A stretch of 64,000 nt of DNA from the NCBI GenBank assembly GCA_022316685.1, contig JAKJHU010000858.1:48609-112608 (forward strand), given 5' to 3'. Positions 11,229 through 22,556 of the stretch are shown piece by piece. The notes under the pieces were generated by a model. It saw only the letters and a list, made by a program, of their open reading frames with translations, had not been told where the DNA came from and ran no database searches. Source of the stretch: Progne subis subis (Eukaryota; Chordata; Aves; Passeriformes; Hirundinidae). Positions within the stretch are counted from its first letter, which is position 1, and each line of letters begins with the position of its first letter. The position numbers and the translations under genes are program-made.

Positions 11229-11894
11229 TGTGGTGGTTTCAGGCAGATTTTGGGAGAAATCCTCCCAAGGGGCCCCCCTCTCCCCTCCCCCAACCGGTTT
11301 CGGGAAAAACTTCCTCAGAGAGAAGTGGAAAAAACCTGTTTATTACACAGGCAAAGCACTCCCAGCACAATACCCGATGACAAGAGCTTCGTGCCGCTTA
11401 CGGAGGGATAACAAACTTAAAGAAAGTCTCTCCTCTTGAAGATTGTCAGTGTGCTCCACCACTCTCTCTCCGCTGACGTTGGAAAAAAAAAGTGCAGGGC
11501 TGGTCTTGGTGGTTTCGGTGGGGTGGGTCCCCTGTGGAGGCCCCCCGGTGCTTCCCCAGGTCCTCAGTCCGGAGAGGTTGGAACAGTTCCGAGGAGAGGG
11601 CAAAAAAAAAAAAAAAAAAAAAAGAAAAAAGGAAAGAAAAAAAAAGAAAAAAAAAGAAGAAAGCGAAAAAAGCAAAAAAGCTTCAGCTATTCTACAGCAT
11701 CTAACACTATGCTAGCACTAAACTAAACTAACTGCCCGAGAAAAACAACAGAGCTTCTTCAGTCTCGCCGAGTTCCAGCTCCCCCGCTTCAAGGTCACTT
11801 GGATGAGCAGAGTTTTCCTGGGGAAAAACAAACCGCGCTTGCCCTCCCCCCTGCACCCAACAGACGATTGGGGATACACAGTCACCCCAGGACA
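11229..11894 (-). repeat. 3' LTR of the ERVL-like provirus
   Basis: In element orientation it begins TGTCCTGGGG and ends ACCACCACA, about 666 bp. An AATAAA signal (plus-strand TTTATT at 11339-11344) marks R. A long pyrimidine-rich tract in element orientation (poly-A in the plus strand, A22 at 11602-11623 followed by GAAA-rich DNA to about 11690) lies in U3/R. It matches 17440-18102 almost base for base. Confidence 0.95.
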
Positions 11895-12231
11895 TCTTCC
11901 ATCCCTTATCCCCATATCGTTGACTTACAGACAGAACCAATGTATATTCCACATAAAACTTCCATCTATTCTCCCCATAAAAAAAAAAACAATACAAGCA
12001 ATACCTGTCATGCTCCTGTCATGTTCCACACTGAGGCACTGAATCCAGGCCCCAGGCTGCAGGGCAGCAGGATTCCTCTCTCACTTACTCATACCTTCAA
12101 CACTTGCTCATACCTTCAACACTTAACACATACCCTCTCACTTACACATTTCCTTCTATTTCATTCTGCATGGTTTAATGTACAGACAATGGCAATAGCA
12201 TTCAGCAAACAGTGATGTTTACAAATTATTC

Positions 12232-15200
12232 TCACCCAACAATCAGATCTCCCTGAGGTACACATCGAGTTGTTCCATCTTTCTGCATTATCCACCATGT
12301 GCAACCTGGTCCCTGAGCAAAGACAACCCCACGAATGGGTTTGTCTGTACTTGAGGGAGACCTGATCCACACTGTCTTCCCTAACAGACCTCTGACATGC
12401 ACCACTGGGACTTTATCTCCATCTGTTGTATGCAGAGGCTCAGCCTGGGCGGGTCCTGCTCGGTTGGTGGAGCCTCGGGTGTTGACCAACCAGGTGGCCT
12501 TTGCTAAGTGCTGCTCCCAATTCTTGAACGCTCCCCCCCCCCCAATGCTTTCAATTGGGTTTTTAACAATGCATTGTGCCTCTCCACTTTGCCTGCAGCA
12601 GGTGCATGGTAGGGAATATGGTACACCTACTCAATGCCATGTTCTCTAGCCCAGGTGTTAATAAGGCTGTTCTTGAAATGAGTCCCGTTGTCTGACTCAA
12701 TCCTCTCAGGGGTACCATGTCTCCACAGAACTTGCTTCTCTAGGCCCAGGATGGTGTTCCGGGCAGTAGCGTGAGGCACAGGGTAGGTCTCCAACCATCC
12801 AGTGGTGGCTTCCACCATGGTCAGCACGTAGCGCTTGCCTTGGCGGGTTTGGGGAAGGGTGATGTAGTCAATCTGCCAGGCTTCCCCATACTTATACTTG
12901 GACCATCGCCCGCCATACCATAGGGGCTTCACCCGCTTGGCCTGTTTGATGGCAGCACACGTCTCACAGTCATGGATAACCTGAGAAATACTGTCCATGG
13001 TTAGATCCACCCCTCGGTCTCGTGCCCACTTATAGGTGGCATCTCTGCCCTGGTGACCTGAGGCATCATGGGCCCATCGAGCTAGGAACAACTCTCCCTT
13101 GTGTTCCCAATCTAAGTCTATCTTTGACACTTCTATTTTTGCTGCCCGATCTACCTGCTCGTTGTTTCGATGCTCTTCATTAGCTCTACTCTTGGGGATG
13201 TGGGCATCTACGTGGCGGACTTTCACAGGTAGTCTCCCTACCCTGGTAGCAATGTCTTTCCACTCCTCAGCAGCCCAAATTGGTTTCCCCCCACGCTGCC
13301 AATTAGCCTCTTTCCACCTCTTCAGCCATCCCCACAGAGCATTGGCTACCATCCACGAATCAGTATAGAGGTAGAGCCTCGGCCACCCCTCTCTTTCAGC
13401 AATATCCAAGGCCAATTGAACAGCCTTGAGTTCTGCAAGTTGACTTGATCCACCCTCTCCTTCAGTGGCCTCAGCAACTTGTCGTGTGGGACTCCACACG
13501 GCTGCTTTCCACTTCCGGTTCATCCCTACAATACGACAGGAACCGTCAGTGAAAAGGGCATAATGCCTCTCCTCTGCTGGCAATTGGTTGTATGGTGGAG
13601 CGTCTTCAGCCCGTGTCACTTGCTCTTGTTCTTCATCTGTGAGGCCAAAATTTTCACCCTCAGGCCAATTGGTAATTATTTCCAAAATCCCAGGGCGATT
13701 CAGTTTACCCATACGGGCACGCTGCGTAATAAGAGCAATCCACTTGCTCCATGTGGCATCAGTGGCGTGATGGGTGGAGGGGACCTCCCCTTTGAACATC
13801 CACCCCAGCACAGGCAGTCGGGGTGCCAGGAGGAGTTGCGCCTCTGTACCAATCACCTCCGAGGCGGCTTGAACTCCTTCATAGGCAGCTAAGATTTCCT
13901 TCTCAGTTGGGGTGTAATTGGCTTCAGACCCTCTGTAGCTTCGACTCCAAAATCCTAGTGGTCGGCCTCGAGTCTCACCAGGCACCTTCTGCCAAAGGCT
14001 CCAGGACAGGCCATTGTTCCCGGCTGCTGAGTAGAGCACATTCTTCACATCTGGTCCTGTCCTCACTGGGCCAAGGGCCACTGCATGAGCGATCTCCTCC
14101 TTGATCTGGGCAAAGGCTTGTTGCTGCTCAGGGCCCCAGTGGAAATCATTCTTTTTTCGGGTGACCAGGTAAAGAGGGCTCACGATTTGACTATACTCGG
14201 GAATATGCATCCTCCAGAAACCTATAGCACCTAGGAAAGCTTGTGTTTCCTTCTTGCTGGTCGGTGGAGACATTGCGGTGATCTTATTGATAACCTCAGT
14301 GGGAATCTGCTGCTGTCCATCTTGCCACTTTACTCCCAGGAACTGGATCTCTCGGGCAGGTCCCTTGACCTTGCTCTGCTTGATGGCAAAACCAGCTTTC
14401 AGGAGAATTTGGATGATCTTCTCTCCTTTCTCAAACACTTCCATTGCCGTGTTCCCCCACACAATGATGTCATCGATATACTGTAGGTGCTCCGGAGCCT
14501 CACCCTTTTCCAGTGCAGCTTGGATCAGTCCATGGCAGATGGTAGGACTGTGCTTCCACCCCTGGGGCAGTCGGTTCCAGGTGTACTGCACGCCCCTCCA
14601 TGTGAAGGCAAACTGAGGCCTGCATTCTGCTGCCAAAGGAATGGAGAAAAATGCATTGGCAATATCAACTGTGGCATACCATTTTGCTGCCTTGGACTCC
14701 AGCTCATACTGGAGCTCCAACATGTCTGGCACAGCAGCACTCAGTGGTGGTGTCACCTCATTCAATGCACGGTAGTCCACAGTCAATCTCCATTCTCCTT
14801 CAGATTTGCGCACAGGCTAAATGGGGCTGTTGAAGGGTGAGTGGGTTTTACTAACCACCCCTTGGCTCTCCAGCTCTTGAATCATCTTATGAATGGGAAT
14901 CACAGCATCTCGAGTGGTTCTATACTGTCGGCGGTGCACTATAGAAGTGGCAATTGGTACCCGTTGTTCTTGTACTTTCAAGAGTCCTACTGCAGAAGGA
15001 TTCTTGGACAGTCCAGGCAAGGTGTTCAATTGCCGGATGCCCTCTGTTACTACAGCCGCTATCCCGAATGCCCACCTGAGTCCTTTCGGGTCTTTGAAAT
15101 ACCCACTTCGGAGGAAGTCTATGCCCAAAATACATGGGGCCTCTGGGCCAGTCACAATAGGGTGTTTCTCCCACTCCTTTCCAGTTAGGCTCACATCTGC

Positions 15201-15413
15201 TTCTACCACAGTAAAATCCTGTGATCCCCCCGTCACGCCAGCAATAGAGACAGATTCTGCCCCTACCTGTCTTGATGGCATTAATGTGCACTGCGCACCA
15301 GTATCAACCAAGGCCTCATATCTTTGTGGTTCTGATGTGCCAGGCCAACGAATCCACACAGTCCAAAATACACGGTTTTCCCTAGCCTCTACCTGGCTAG
15401 AGGCAGGGCCCCT
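12232..15413 (-). pseudogene. pol: ERVL pro-pol: protease, reverse transcriptase, RNase H, integrase (interrupted)
   Basis: The frame is the same as the downstream part of gag and starts right after the gag UAG. The protease has the DTGA active site near 15300 and a GIDFLRSG-like flap end. A TAG at 14817-14819 interrupts the frame just before RT. RT shows LPQGWKHSP and YIDD (about 14480-14469). RNase H shows FTDGS (about 13553) and YTDS. Integrase has an HHCC zinc-binding region (about 13070-12955) and two acidic catalytic residues (QIDY near 12868, SDNG near 12693). A TAG just after 12655 and an 11-base G tract (plus-strand C11 at 12533-12543) then break the frame. The integrase C-terminal domain continues in another frame to 12232. 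The G tract could be a sequencing or assembly error. Confidence 0.9.
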
Positions 15414-17355
15414 CTAAGCCTGGTTATCTTTCTTTCCTTGAGCATATGCCTTAGAGGTTCCTTCAAGGGGGTCGGACATGTCATCATCGTCATACCTGGC
15501 AGTTCGGCTACGGGCAACTGGAGCCGCTTCCCTTTTGGTGAAACTCCCTCTTTGAGTCTTGACTTCCTTCAATTCACGCACCCGTTGTGCCAAGGCAGCC
15601 GTAGATTTTCCATCCCATCTGTTCATATTTTCTCCGCAATCCCGCAGGAAGAACCACAGCTCAGCACGTGGAGTGTACCCTCTCTCCCTACCCGGGGAGC
15701 GTCTACGTTGGGTACCAGAACCTCTGATCTGCACTGCTGAGATTTGGAGAAGGTCCTCTCTAATCTCCTCCCTGAGTTTCTTATGATTCTTATCTATCTT
15801 ATCCTCTAGTTTCTGTAGGCGTGTTTCCACAGCTGCGATTCTGGCGTGTGTTGGGCCATGCACAGCATCTGCATATGCTCGGAGCTTCTTCGCCATATCA
15901 AGCACAGTTTCCTCCATGTCCTCCCGCTTCATTACTGCTAAAGCAGAAGCGTATTCTAATGGCCCGAGTCGTATAAGTTTTCGCCACATCACAGATGTAC
16001 ATGATACCAAGTCTGGGTTCCTAGTGTTTATATCATCTGAGAAAACCATCTCTGCCACTGCCATTTCTCTCAAGCGTTGAATCCCTTGTTCTATGGTCTT
16101 CCATGGGGTTTGCTGCATATAGAGATCATCTGCACATAGGTATCTTTCTGCCACGCTTCCTAGGACCCGTATCCAGAGACTGCAAGGACTAGCCTCTCTC
16201 ATCATCTCCTGGTCGATGACTGGATCATGTGACAGGGATCCCAGATGCCTCACTTCAGTGCCATCCAGAATTGTAGCCTCACCTGCGGCATCCCAAAGAC
16301 GGACTAACCAACTAATTATAGATTCATCAGGTTGTCGCCGGTAATCTTTTCTTAGGCCTCGAAGGTCCTTCAGGGAAAAGGAGTCAATATTGGCTTCTGA
16401 TCCTGTGCTGGAAGATTTGGCTTCTGATTTTGGTGAAGGTCCTTCTCTTGCGTCATCATCGTCCACTGGTCGATCGGTTTTATGTGTGTGCTTCTTTGCT
16501 GGAGCAACTGCCAGGGGCTTAGGCTTACTGTCTGGTTTAGCTGCTGGATTCATAACTGGGGTGTTGGCGGCAGCCTGAGTGACTGGGGTAGCTGTTGATT
16601 TGTATCCCTTCCCCCCTGCCTCTGTCTGCAGACTGCCCTACAGTCTCTAGCAAGGTGCGATAAGCATATGCCAGGGCCCAGCTTACTGCAGCGACCTTCT
16701 CCCCCTTAGAGCCATCATGGTACCTCTCTTTCAGGTATTTCCCCAGCTCCACTGGATTCTGAATTTGTTCCCGTGGAAAATCCCAGACTACAGGGTCAGA
16801 GAATTCCTTGAGGAGTTGGCCCATATCCTCCCATTCTCCACACCACTCAGGATTTCCTCTGCCTGGGTCGGGAGTTTCATCAGCCCCTCTAGAAATCTCA
16901 GCCCATATTTTAGAGAAGCTGCAGACTGTATAGAGGAGGCTTACCAGATGACATACCAGAAAGATGGTCTCTTTAACACTCAGGGGAAACTCAACATTCT
17001 CCAGAAATGATTTAACCGATTTAGAGGAGAAGGAAACAAAAGACTGCAACGCTTCATCCTCTGCTCCTCCTCCCACAAACAGGGTGAATAACCATAACCA
17101 TGACCCATACATAGAAGGAACAGACCTCAGCACCTTTATAAACTTCCTACAAATTATTATCATTAAGCCAAGGCCAATAGCTACTCTAATCCGCGTCCCT
17201 CTACTGTAAAAACTGTGTATTAATGACAATATTGGGGCTATCTCTGGATATGCAAATAAACCTAAGGACCACAAAGGTATTAAGACCTCAAAGAAGCCTA
17301 AGGATCCAAAACACATCAAGGCCCCCACCCCAAGAGACATGAGTTCAAACAGCAT
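15414..17355 (-). pseudogene. gag: ERVL gag (frameshifted), hydrophobic N-terminus, UAG-terminated
   Basis: The N-terminal part (17355-about 16600) opens with an ATG 48 nt after the primer site region. Its first 75 or so residues are strongly hydrophobic (for example VAIGLGLMIIICRKF), which is unusual for Gag. A capsid-like region follows (SWALAYAYRTLLETV). The frame then shifts near a G-rich tract (plus-strand 16606-16620). The second part (16553-15414) holds a charged linker and coiled-coil-like segments (TRLQKLEDKIDKNHKKL). No CCHC zinc finger was seen, although spuma-like and ERVL Gags can lack it. It ends in UAG with pol continuing in the same frame. Confidence 0.8.
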
Positions 17356-17402
17356 ATTTACTGACCGCTAAATACTAATCAGTTCAGGGTTTTTCCACTC
17401 TC

Positions 17403-17432
17403 TCGTGGGTTCGAGCCCCACGTTGGGCGCCA
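17403..17432 (-). other. tRNA-Lys primer-binding site, extended to 30 nt
   Basis: The plus strand equals the 3' end of tRNA-Lys(CUU), including the encoded CCA. The standard 18-nt PBS is 17415-17432 (in element orientation it starts TGGCGCCCAACG). Identity continues 12 nt further through the T-loop and T-stem to 17403. Seven bases separate it from the LTR edge at 17440. It is not a tRNA gene, because the 5' half is missing. Confidence 0.9.
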
Positions 17433-17439
17433 AGAAGTT

Positions 17440-18102
17440 TGTGGTGGTTTCAGGCAGATTTTGGGAGAAATCCTCCCAAGGGGCCCCCCTCTCCCCTCCC
17501 CCAACCGGTTCGGGAAAAACTTCCTCAGAGAGAAGTGGAAAAAACCTGTTTATTACACAGGCAAAGCACTCCCAGCACAATACCCGATGACAAGAGCTTC
17601 GTGCCGCTTACGGAGGGATAACAAACTTAAAGAAAGTCTCTCCTCTTGAAGATTGTCAGTGTGCTCCACCACTCTCTCTCCGCTGACGTTGGAAAAAAAA
17701 AGTGCAGGGCTGGTCTTGGTGGTTTCGGTGGGGTGGGTCCCCTGTGGAGGCCCCCCGGTGCTTCCCCAGGTCCTCAGTCCGGAGAGGTTGGAACAGTTCC
17801 GAGGAGAGGGCAAAAAAAAAAAAAAAAAAAAAGAAAAAAGGAAAGAAAAAAAAGAAAAAAAAAGAAGAAAGCAAAAAAAGCAAAAAAGCTTCAGCTATTC
17901 TACAGCATCTAACACTATGCTAGCACTAAACTAAACTAACTGCCCGAGAAAAACAACAGAGCTTCTTCAGTCTCGCCGAGTTCCAGCTCCCCCGCTTCAA
18001 GGTCACTTGGATGAGCAGAGTTTTCCTGGGGAAAAACAAACCGCGCTTGCCCTCCCCCCTGCACCCAACAGACGATTGGGGATACACAGTCACCCCAGGA
18101 CA
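17440..18102 (-). repeat. 5' LTR of the ERVL-like provirus
   Basis: About 663 bp, nearly identical to 11229-11894. Differences seen are one missing T in the AACCGGTTTCGG stretch, one A fewer in each of two A-tracts, and a single G-to-A change in the A-rich tract. The target duplication TCCT follows at 18103-18106. Confidence 0.95.
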
Positions 18103-18106
18103 TCCT

Positions 18107-18520
18107 GTTTCATGACATTCAGAGTGGCACAGGACAAAGCCCCAAGCCCCCCACCCCCCTGATGAAGTCTTTGTGCTGCCGCACATCCTTGAGGAAAAGC
18201 TGCTGTCACACAATCCATTGGGAATATGGAAATTTCATTTGCAATACTTTACATCCAAGTTTGAAACTCTAATATTTTTACAGTCAAGACACTGTCATGC
18301 ACAATCCATATTTCAGTTTCCTACTGCTTCAGCCACAATTTAAAGTAACTCAATATTGGAAAAAATTCCCAAAAATCTCAAAAAGAAGGCAGATGATGGA
18401 TCCTTGTCACCAGCACATTTACAAAGTAAGTAACTGAGTTCTCATTTCAAAATATCAGTTTCCTTTTTCTTAATCCAAAGTGACAGAAGAACTTTAACAA
18501 CATATTTTGTGGCAGTTTTT
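18107..18520. other. AT-rich spacer, no gene seen
   Basis: Unique-looking sequence to the right of the provirus insertion, with no motifs recognised. Confidence 0.4.
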
Positions 18521-18656
18521 TTCTTTCATTTTTTCTGTGTTTTTTTTTTGTTTGTTTTTTTTGTGTTTTTTTTTGTTTGTTTTGTTGTTGTTGTTGTTGT
18601 TGCTGTTGTTGTTGTTGTTGTGTTGTGTTGTGTTTTGTTTTGTTTTGTTTTTATAA
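18521..18656. repeat. T/G-rich low-complexity tract (TTG, TTTTG repeats)
   Basis: Runs of TTTTTTTG, then (TTG)n near 18582-18620, then (TTTTG)n to 18650. Simple repeat. Confidence 0.95.
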
Positions 18657-19867
18657 ACAGAAAACACATCCTAAAAAAGACATGTCCTCTGCTCCTGGTT
18701 CCTGTGTAGAGCAGCTGCCATCCCGCTGACTGAGCTGCTCATGCAGAACCCTGCAGTTCCTGGCCCTGCAGGGCTGAGGCTTTTCCCCACTGCTGGGCAC
18801 AGACTGATGGAGCAGCACTGCTGAACACGGGGACACACAGAGGGAGCAGAAGCAGCTGCCTTTGTCCACCTGAAGCTCCAAGGCCCAAACTGTGAGCAGA
18901 CAGGGCTGGAAGAGACTGGCAGGCTCCCTGTTTGCTGTGTTGCCCCACTTGTGCCCGGCCCAGCTCTGCGGGAGGCAGAGGGAGAACAAGGGGCAGCTCC
19001 CTGCCAGCCCCAGCCCAGGGACCCCTCCAGCCCTGGGGCTTGGGGCACTGTCAGCACCCGCTGCTCCAGCCACCGCTTCTGCTGGCCCTGACAGCAACAA
19101 CCAAATGGTGGCTGATCCCCAGGGAGCAGCAGCAGTGCCTGGATCTGATCCCTCACTCTGGGGCACGGCTGCACAAATGACCCCCACTGCAGCAGCAGCA
19201 GCAGCACATGGAGCTGACTTTCAGCACAGCCCCTGCCACTGATCCCTCCCGTGTGCACTGGTGTCACAGCAGCCTGAGGCACCTGGGAGCCCTCAGGGCC
19301 AGCAGGGACTTGAGATGGCAGCCCTGGGATCCTGGAGGTTGTGCAAGGAACAGAGGTGGGGACTCTCTCTCCACGTGGAGCTTCCAGATGGAAAAGGCTG
19401 CTGTGAGCAGGCAGCTCCAAGGGCAGAGAAAGGAGGGTCTCGACCCCTGGATCTGTGCCAGTTCCACAGTGCTGGGCAGCAGCCACTGAGCACAGGGGGC
19501 ACAGAGGGCACAGCAAGAGGGACAAAAGCAGGCAAGGTCAGAGACTGGGAAGAGCCAGACCTGGGAGCAGGAACAGCTGCTTCATTGCACTCTTGGAGAA
19601 AGCTCTTGGCTGCTTCAAAGCACTGAAAGGCGTGAAGGGCAGAGAGGAGGCCACACCAAAAAATGCTCCTGTTTTCTCAGCCTCCCCTCCCAGTGTACCA
19701 GAAGAAATTGCATGAACTGTATTCTTCTCTGTGAGTTGTCTCGTTCAGTGTGAGCAGCTCAGCACCAGGAGCTGAAGGAGCTGAAGCCTTAGGCCTCAAG
19801 AGCTGAGCAAGATGAAATGTTTTGAGCAAAGCAATGCTGCTAACATGGACCTGGCTGAATCCAGCAG
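18657..19867. other. GC-rich stretch without a recognised gene
   Basis: Long open frames occur on both strands because stops are rare in the GC-rich composition. None shows a domain motif, and no repeat family was identified. Confidence 0.35.
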
Positions 19868-19990
19868 ATGGAATCCTGGAATTATGGAATCCTTTCTGTT
19901 GGGAAAGACCTCTGAGCTCATGGAGTCCAGCCGCTCACCCAGCTGTGTCAAGCCCAGCACTAAACCACGTCCCTCAAGTTCCAAGGCCTG
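19868..19990 (-). mobile_element. CR1 LINE 3'-end fragment
   Basis: A short segment with the characteristic minus-oriented CR1 3' wording (GGAAAGACCTCTGAGCTCAT, then GAGTCCAGCCG, then CACTAAACCA). About 120 bp, no coding capacity. Confidence 0.75.
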
Positions 19991-20339
19991 GACAACAGGC
20001 CCTGAGTGAGGCCTGAACAACAGGCCCTGAGCCAAAGGAGACCTCTGGATGAACCTTCCAACCAAAGGTTATCTTTGTATCTGCTCATGAATGAAATATG
20101 CATGGCCATTAGAGCTGTGATAGGTGTATCCACTCATTAGTAAAACATGGATTGACATTTCTGTGTTTAGAAACTGGACAAGGTCATGAAATCTGACATC
20201 TGGCCTTGTCTGGGAGTTTCGGATCAAAGTCAACTCCCTTGTTTCTTCCCTGAGCCCTGGCCAGGCTTTAGGTGAAACCCAAGAGGAGAATGAAAGCAGA
20301 TGTTCCTGCACTAGAAGTGCTGTCAGTTTGTTTATTCAG

Positions 20340-21200
20340 CACTGTCAGAGCTGGGCCCTCTCACAGCGAGGTTGGAGCCTCACCTGGGGCTGGAGGCACC
20401 TGCAGGAATTCCCAATGTCCAGGAGTGGCTCTGCAGTCCTTGGCTGTGACAGCTTCCCCCAGCTGATGTGTGGATGTGGGTGATGGGAAAGTCTGAGGGG
20501 ACCTGGTGCTGTCTCTTTCTTAATCACTGCTGTCTCTTTCTTAATCACTGCAGGAAGTCTTTGGTAGTGATGATTGGGTGCATTGCTGAGCTTCTCCTTT
20601 GCTGATTCTTTGCACTTTTGCATTACAATAAATCACAGAATTCCTGAATTTTGTGTCTGTGTCTTTGGTGCTGACCCTGCTCACCAGCAGAACAGACACT
20701 GCGGCCCCACAGAACCAAAGGTGCCGTGGGACACTGCGGGGCCTGGTGTGACCAAGGGTCAGTTGTGTCACTCTGTCACCAAGGACACCTCTCTGCCATT
20801 GCAGGACCTCTTAGAACCGAGGGGCCATTGTGGCACTGCAGGACATCATGAAACCAAGTGGACCATAGTGACGCTTTGTGGTCTCATGGAACCAGGATGA
20901 AATTGTTACATTGCGTGGCCCCAAGGAATCCAGCAGCCATTTTGACTCTTCATGGCCTCATGGAACCATGGAGACCATTGTGACACTGCAGGGACCTGTA
21001 TAACCAAAGGTCCATTGTTTTCCTCTGGCTGGCACTGCAGAGTCCAGACTCTCCCTGCCCCTGTCCCAGCCCCACAGAGCAGCAGAGTCAGGTCTGGCCC
21101 TGCAGCAGGGACTGGAGGCCATGGGGCTCAGGGACAGGGACTCTCTCTGCTTCCTGGAGATTTTCCCCCTGCAGGTGTTTCCCTGTGCCTGATCTCTCCC
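20340..21200. repeat. Diverged 38-bp minisatellite remnants and a local duplication
   Basis: From about 20690 to 21010 there are decayed units of the CATTGTGACACTGCAGG / CATGGAACCAAGG repeat described further right. The flanks 20400-20480 and 20960-21120 resemble 22830-23040, so this stretch and the region right of the solo LTR are duplicates. A 21-bp tandem duplication lies at about 20509-20550. Confidence 0.55.
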
Positions 21201-21471
21201 TGCCAGCACTCACAGACCCCAAATCTCTGTGCACTCTCCCTGGCCCTACAGAATCCTGCCTGTTTGCAGGGCACTGGCTGGGGGCAGGTTCTGTTTGCAG
21301 CTTGGAGAAAGGACAGGTCAGCCTCAGCCTGATGGGCCCTGATGCCGAGGCAACAAGATAATGCTTGAAGTGTGCAAAAAGCTGTAGCTGTGCAGAAAGA
21401 AATAGTTCCCTTGTAACAAGGAATGTGAATGAAGCTCTTTTCAGAAACCAGAAAAATTTAACAGAACAAGC

Positions 21472-22394
21472 TGTATTGGTTTGGCACGGCCTGGTTTTTG
21501 GCAGCAGGGGCACCATGGGTATCCATGGGGATGCAGAGATCCACTCTCAGCCCATGAGGATCCATGGGGGATGCAGAGATCCACTCTCAGCCCAAGGGGA
21601 TCCATGGGGATGCAGAGACCCACTCTCAGCCCATGGGGATCCATGGGGATGCAGAGATCCACTCTCAGCCCATGGGGATCCATGGGGATGCAGAGATCCA
21701 CTCTCAGCCCATGGGGATCCATGGGGATGCAGAGATCCACTCACAGCCCCTGGGGAGGTGCCCATCCCAGAGCGGCTGGATGCCTGGATGAGGCTATGAT
21801 CCAGTGGGAGACCTGGTGGAGAGAGGGGGCCCTGCTTCCAGGCTGGAGCAGCCTGTCCTTGGAGGACTGCACCCCGTGGGAGGAGAGCCCCATGCTGCAG
21901 CAGTTTGGGAGGACTGTGTGCCCGTGGCAGGGACTCACGTTGCAGCAGGTGTGGTAGGGCTGCTGCTCGTGAGAGTGGACCCACGCTGGGGCAGTTCATG
22001 GAGAACTGTATCCAGTGGGAGGGATCCCACGGCCTCTGAGGATAAGGACTCCTCTCCCAGAGCAGCAGAAGAAAATCTCGGTGGTGAACTGACCAAAATT
22101 CCCAGGCCCTGTCTCCCTCTGCTGTCAGTGGGAAGGAAGGAGGGGCTGGGGGGCAAGAAGGTATTTAATGGCGTATTTTATTTCTCAATATCGTCCTCTG
22201 ATGCTATTAGTAATAAGATTCACTTTGCAACTTAAGTTGAGCCTTTGTTGCATTTGAAATATTTCTGCCCATCCGCTTCTCACTCATGAAGTGTTTGTTA
22301 ATATTTTTTTCCTTCTCTGCCCAGCTGTGGCAGGGGAGGATGAGTGAAGGACTCTTGTGGGTGCCTGGCAGTGAGTCAGTGTCCAACCATGACA
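21472..22394 (+). mobile_element. Solo ERV LTR (long avian LTR family), about 923 bp
   Basis: Starts TGTATTGGTTTGGC and ends CCATGACA. The flanks CAAGC (21467-21471) and CAAGG (22395-22399) agree at four of five bases, suggesting a 5-bp target duplication as in ERVL. It shares its middle and end with 41546-42798 and 56691-57777 (TATTTAATGG or TTTTAAAGGC region, TTAGTAATAAGATT or TTAATAATAAATTT). A 39-bp minisatellite has expanded inside it. Confidence 0.7.
21519..21752. repeat. 39-bp minisatellite inside the solo LTR
   Basis: About six units of ATCCATGGGGATGCAGAGAT followed by CCACTCTCAGCCCATGGGG. Period 39, so open frames with 13-residue repeats occur on both strands. The related LTR near 42280-42310 has one diverged copy of the same segment, so this is expansion of an LTR-internal unit. 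Confidence 0.93.
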
Positions 22395-22556
22395 CAAGGT
22401 AACTGCAAACAGCTGACCCCTGGCTATTTGAGCAGGCAATCTTATAGAGCATGTGCAGGAAGCAGGGGTAGTAAGTTCAAGCCCCAGGAAGTTTTCTGAG
22501 CCTTCATCAAAACAAACACCAGGAGGGTGAGGAGCACCGCGTGCAGAGACCCTGCA

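Larger units (their letters stand above)
11229..18102 (-). mobile_element. Class III (ERVL-like) endogenous provirus, nearly full length, env-less
   Basis: On the minus strand the order is 5' LTR (18102-17440), primer site (17432-17403), gag (17355-15414), pro-pol (15413-12232), polypurine tract (about 11912-11895) and 3' LTR (11894-11229). Flanking TCCT on both sides is a 4-bp target duplication. Pol resembles ERVL by its YIDD box and connection-domain wording such as VTRKKNDFHWGPEQQ. Only about 340 nt lie between the end of integrase and the 3' LTR, so there is no env, as is usual for ERVL. LTRs differ by about one substitution and a few homopolymer indels, so insertion was recent. The copy still carries an in-frame stop in RT, a stop and frameshift in integrase, and a frameshift in gag. 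Confidence 0.93.

Noticed and set aside
11895..12231. An env gene for the ERVL-like provirus
   Set aside because: Only about 340 nt remain between integrase and the polypurine tract, and no Env motif is visible.
17403..17432. A tRNA gene
   Set aside because: Only the 3' 30 nt of tRNA-Lys are present, with encoded CCA and next to an LTR, so it is a primer-binding site.
21441..21999. A secreted repeat protein with 13-residue units
   Set aside because: Explained by a 39-bp minisatellite inside an LTR, open on both strands.
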